From assembly GCA_947459855.1 (NCBI GenBank), contig CANHFL010000108.1:1-5310 (forward strand): a stretch of DNA of 5,310 nt, read 5' to 3'. Below the pieces are notes generated by a model that was not told where the DNA came from, did not search any database, and saw only the letters and a list, made by a program, of their open reading frames with translations. Positions 5,254-5,310 of the stretch are shown here, piece after piece. The translations under genes were made by a program, and so were the position numbers. The stretch is from Planctomycetaceae bacterium. GTDB lineage: Bacteria > Planctomycetota > Phycisphaerae > Phycisphaerales > SM1A02. Each line of letters begins with the position of its first letter. The first letter of the stretch is position 1.

Positions 5254-5310
5254 ATGCAGTCCATGTCCATCGTGCCCGCGTCCACCAAGAGCCAGGTCGT
5301 CGACCAGATC
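5254..5310 (+). CDS. N-terminal start of an unidentified gene, cut by the window edge (possibly ribosomal protein S15)
   Basis: Nineteen codons are visible, reading MQSMSIVPASTKSQVVDQI. The start is supported by AGGGAG six bases upstream. An ATG at 5263 would give a protein starting MSIVPAS, but it lacks an equally placed ribosome site. An in-frame ATG at 5164 would add 30 residues and has no Shine-Dalgarno sequence, so it is less likely. The visible residues are too few to identify the protein. A weak idea is ribosomal protein S15, whose N-terminus is typically MS(I/L) followed by a short polar stretch and a K-x-x-(I/V)(I/V)-x-x-(F/I) helix, and whose gene often has a structured autoregulatory leader. 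This is only a hypothesis. Confidence 0.6.
   Translation, partial: MQSMSIVPASTKSQVVDQI

Noticed and set aside
5169..5310. Frame from ATG 5169 that stays open to the window end
   Set aside because: It lacks a Shine-Dalgarno site and reads the last gene out of frame as an Arg/His/Pro-rich product.

Overview
The window is 5.3 kb of very GC-rich bacterial chromosome with strong G/C bias at third codon positions. All genes lie on the + strand. It reads as ordinary, evenly composed core genome: no insertion sequence, phage gene, CRISPR array, tRNA or rRNA was recognised. The most likely source is a Planctomycetota bacterium, perhaps of the class Phycisphaerae. This rests on two things: a secreted protein that joins a LolA-like/DUF2092-like domain to a TlpA-type thioredoxin domain, and the style of the stand-alone receiver protein. 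A high-GC proteobacterium is not excluded, because the -10-like boxes lying directly against start codons are also common there. The assignment is an inference.

Layout. 1-78 holds the last 25 codons of a gene that looks like folK (folate biosynthesis). 79-181 is a short gap with a clear Shine-Dalgarno sequence for the next gene. 182-1510 encodes an exported 442-residue protein with a lipid-carrier-like N-terminal half and a WCPPC thioredoxin C-terminal half. 1511-1617 carries two perfect hairpins, the second followed by a T-run (a convincing intrinsic terminator), then a -10-like box nine bases before the next ATG. 1618-4626 encodes a 1002-residue FAD and iron-sulfur dehydrogenase of the D-lactate/D-2-hydroxyglutarate dehydrogenase (YdiJ-like) type. 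4637-5113 encodes a 158-residue single-domain response regulator, ten bases downstream, whose -10-like box overlaps the stop codon of the dehydrogenase gene. 5114-5253 is a hairpin-rich gap. At 5254 a new gene begins and runs off the window; only 19 residues are visible.

Functionally the genes do not form an obvious pathway. The dehydrogenase and the receiver may share a transcript, since no terminator separates them, but the receiver also has its own candidate promoter. The terminator at 1552-1587 isolates the thioredoxin gene from the dehydrogenase. The features most worth a second look are the pair of probable leaderless promoters, the LolA-like/thioredoxin fusion, and the structured leader before the last gene. 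That gene may encode ribosomal protein S15, and its Shine-Dalgarno sequence can pair with an upstream CTCCC. I see no clearly new multi-gene system.
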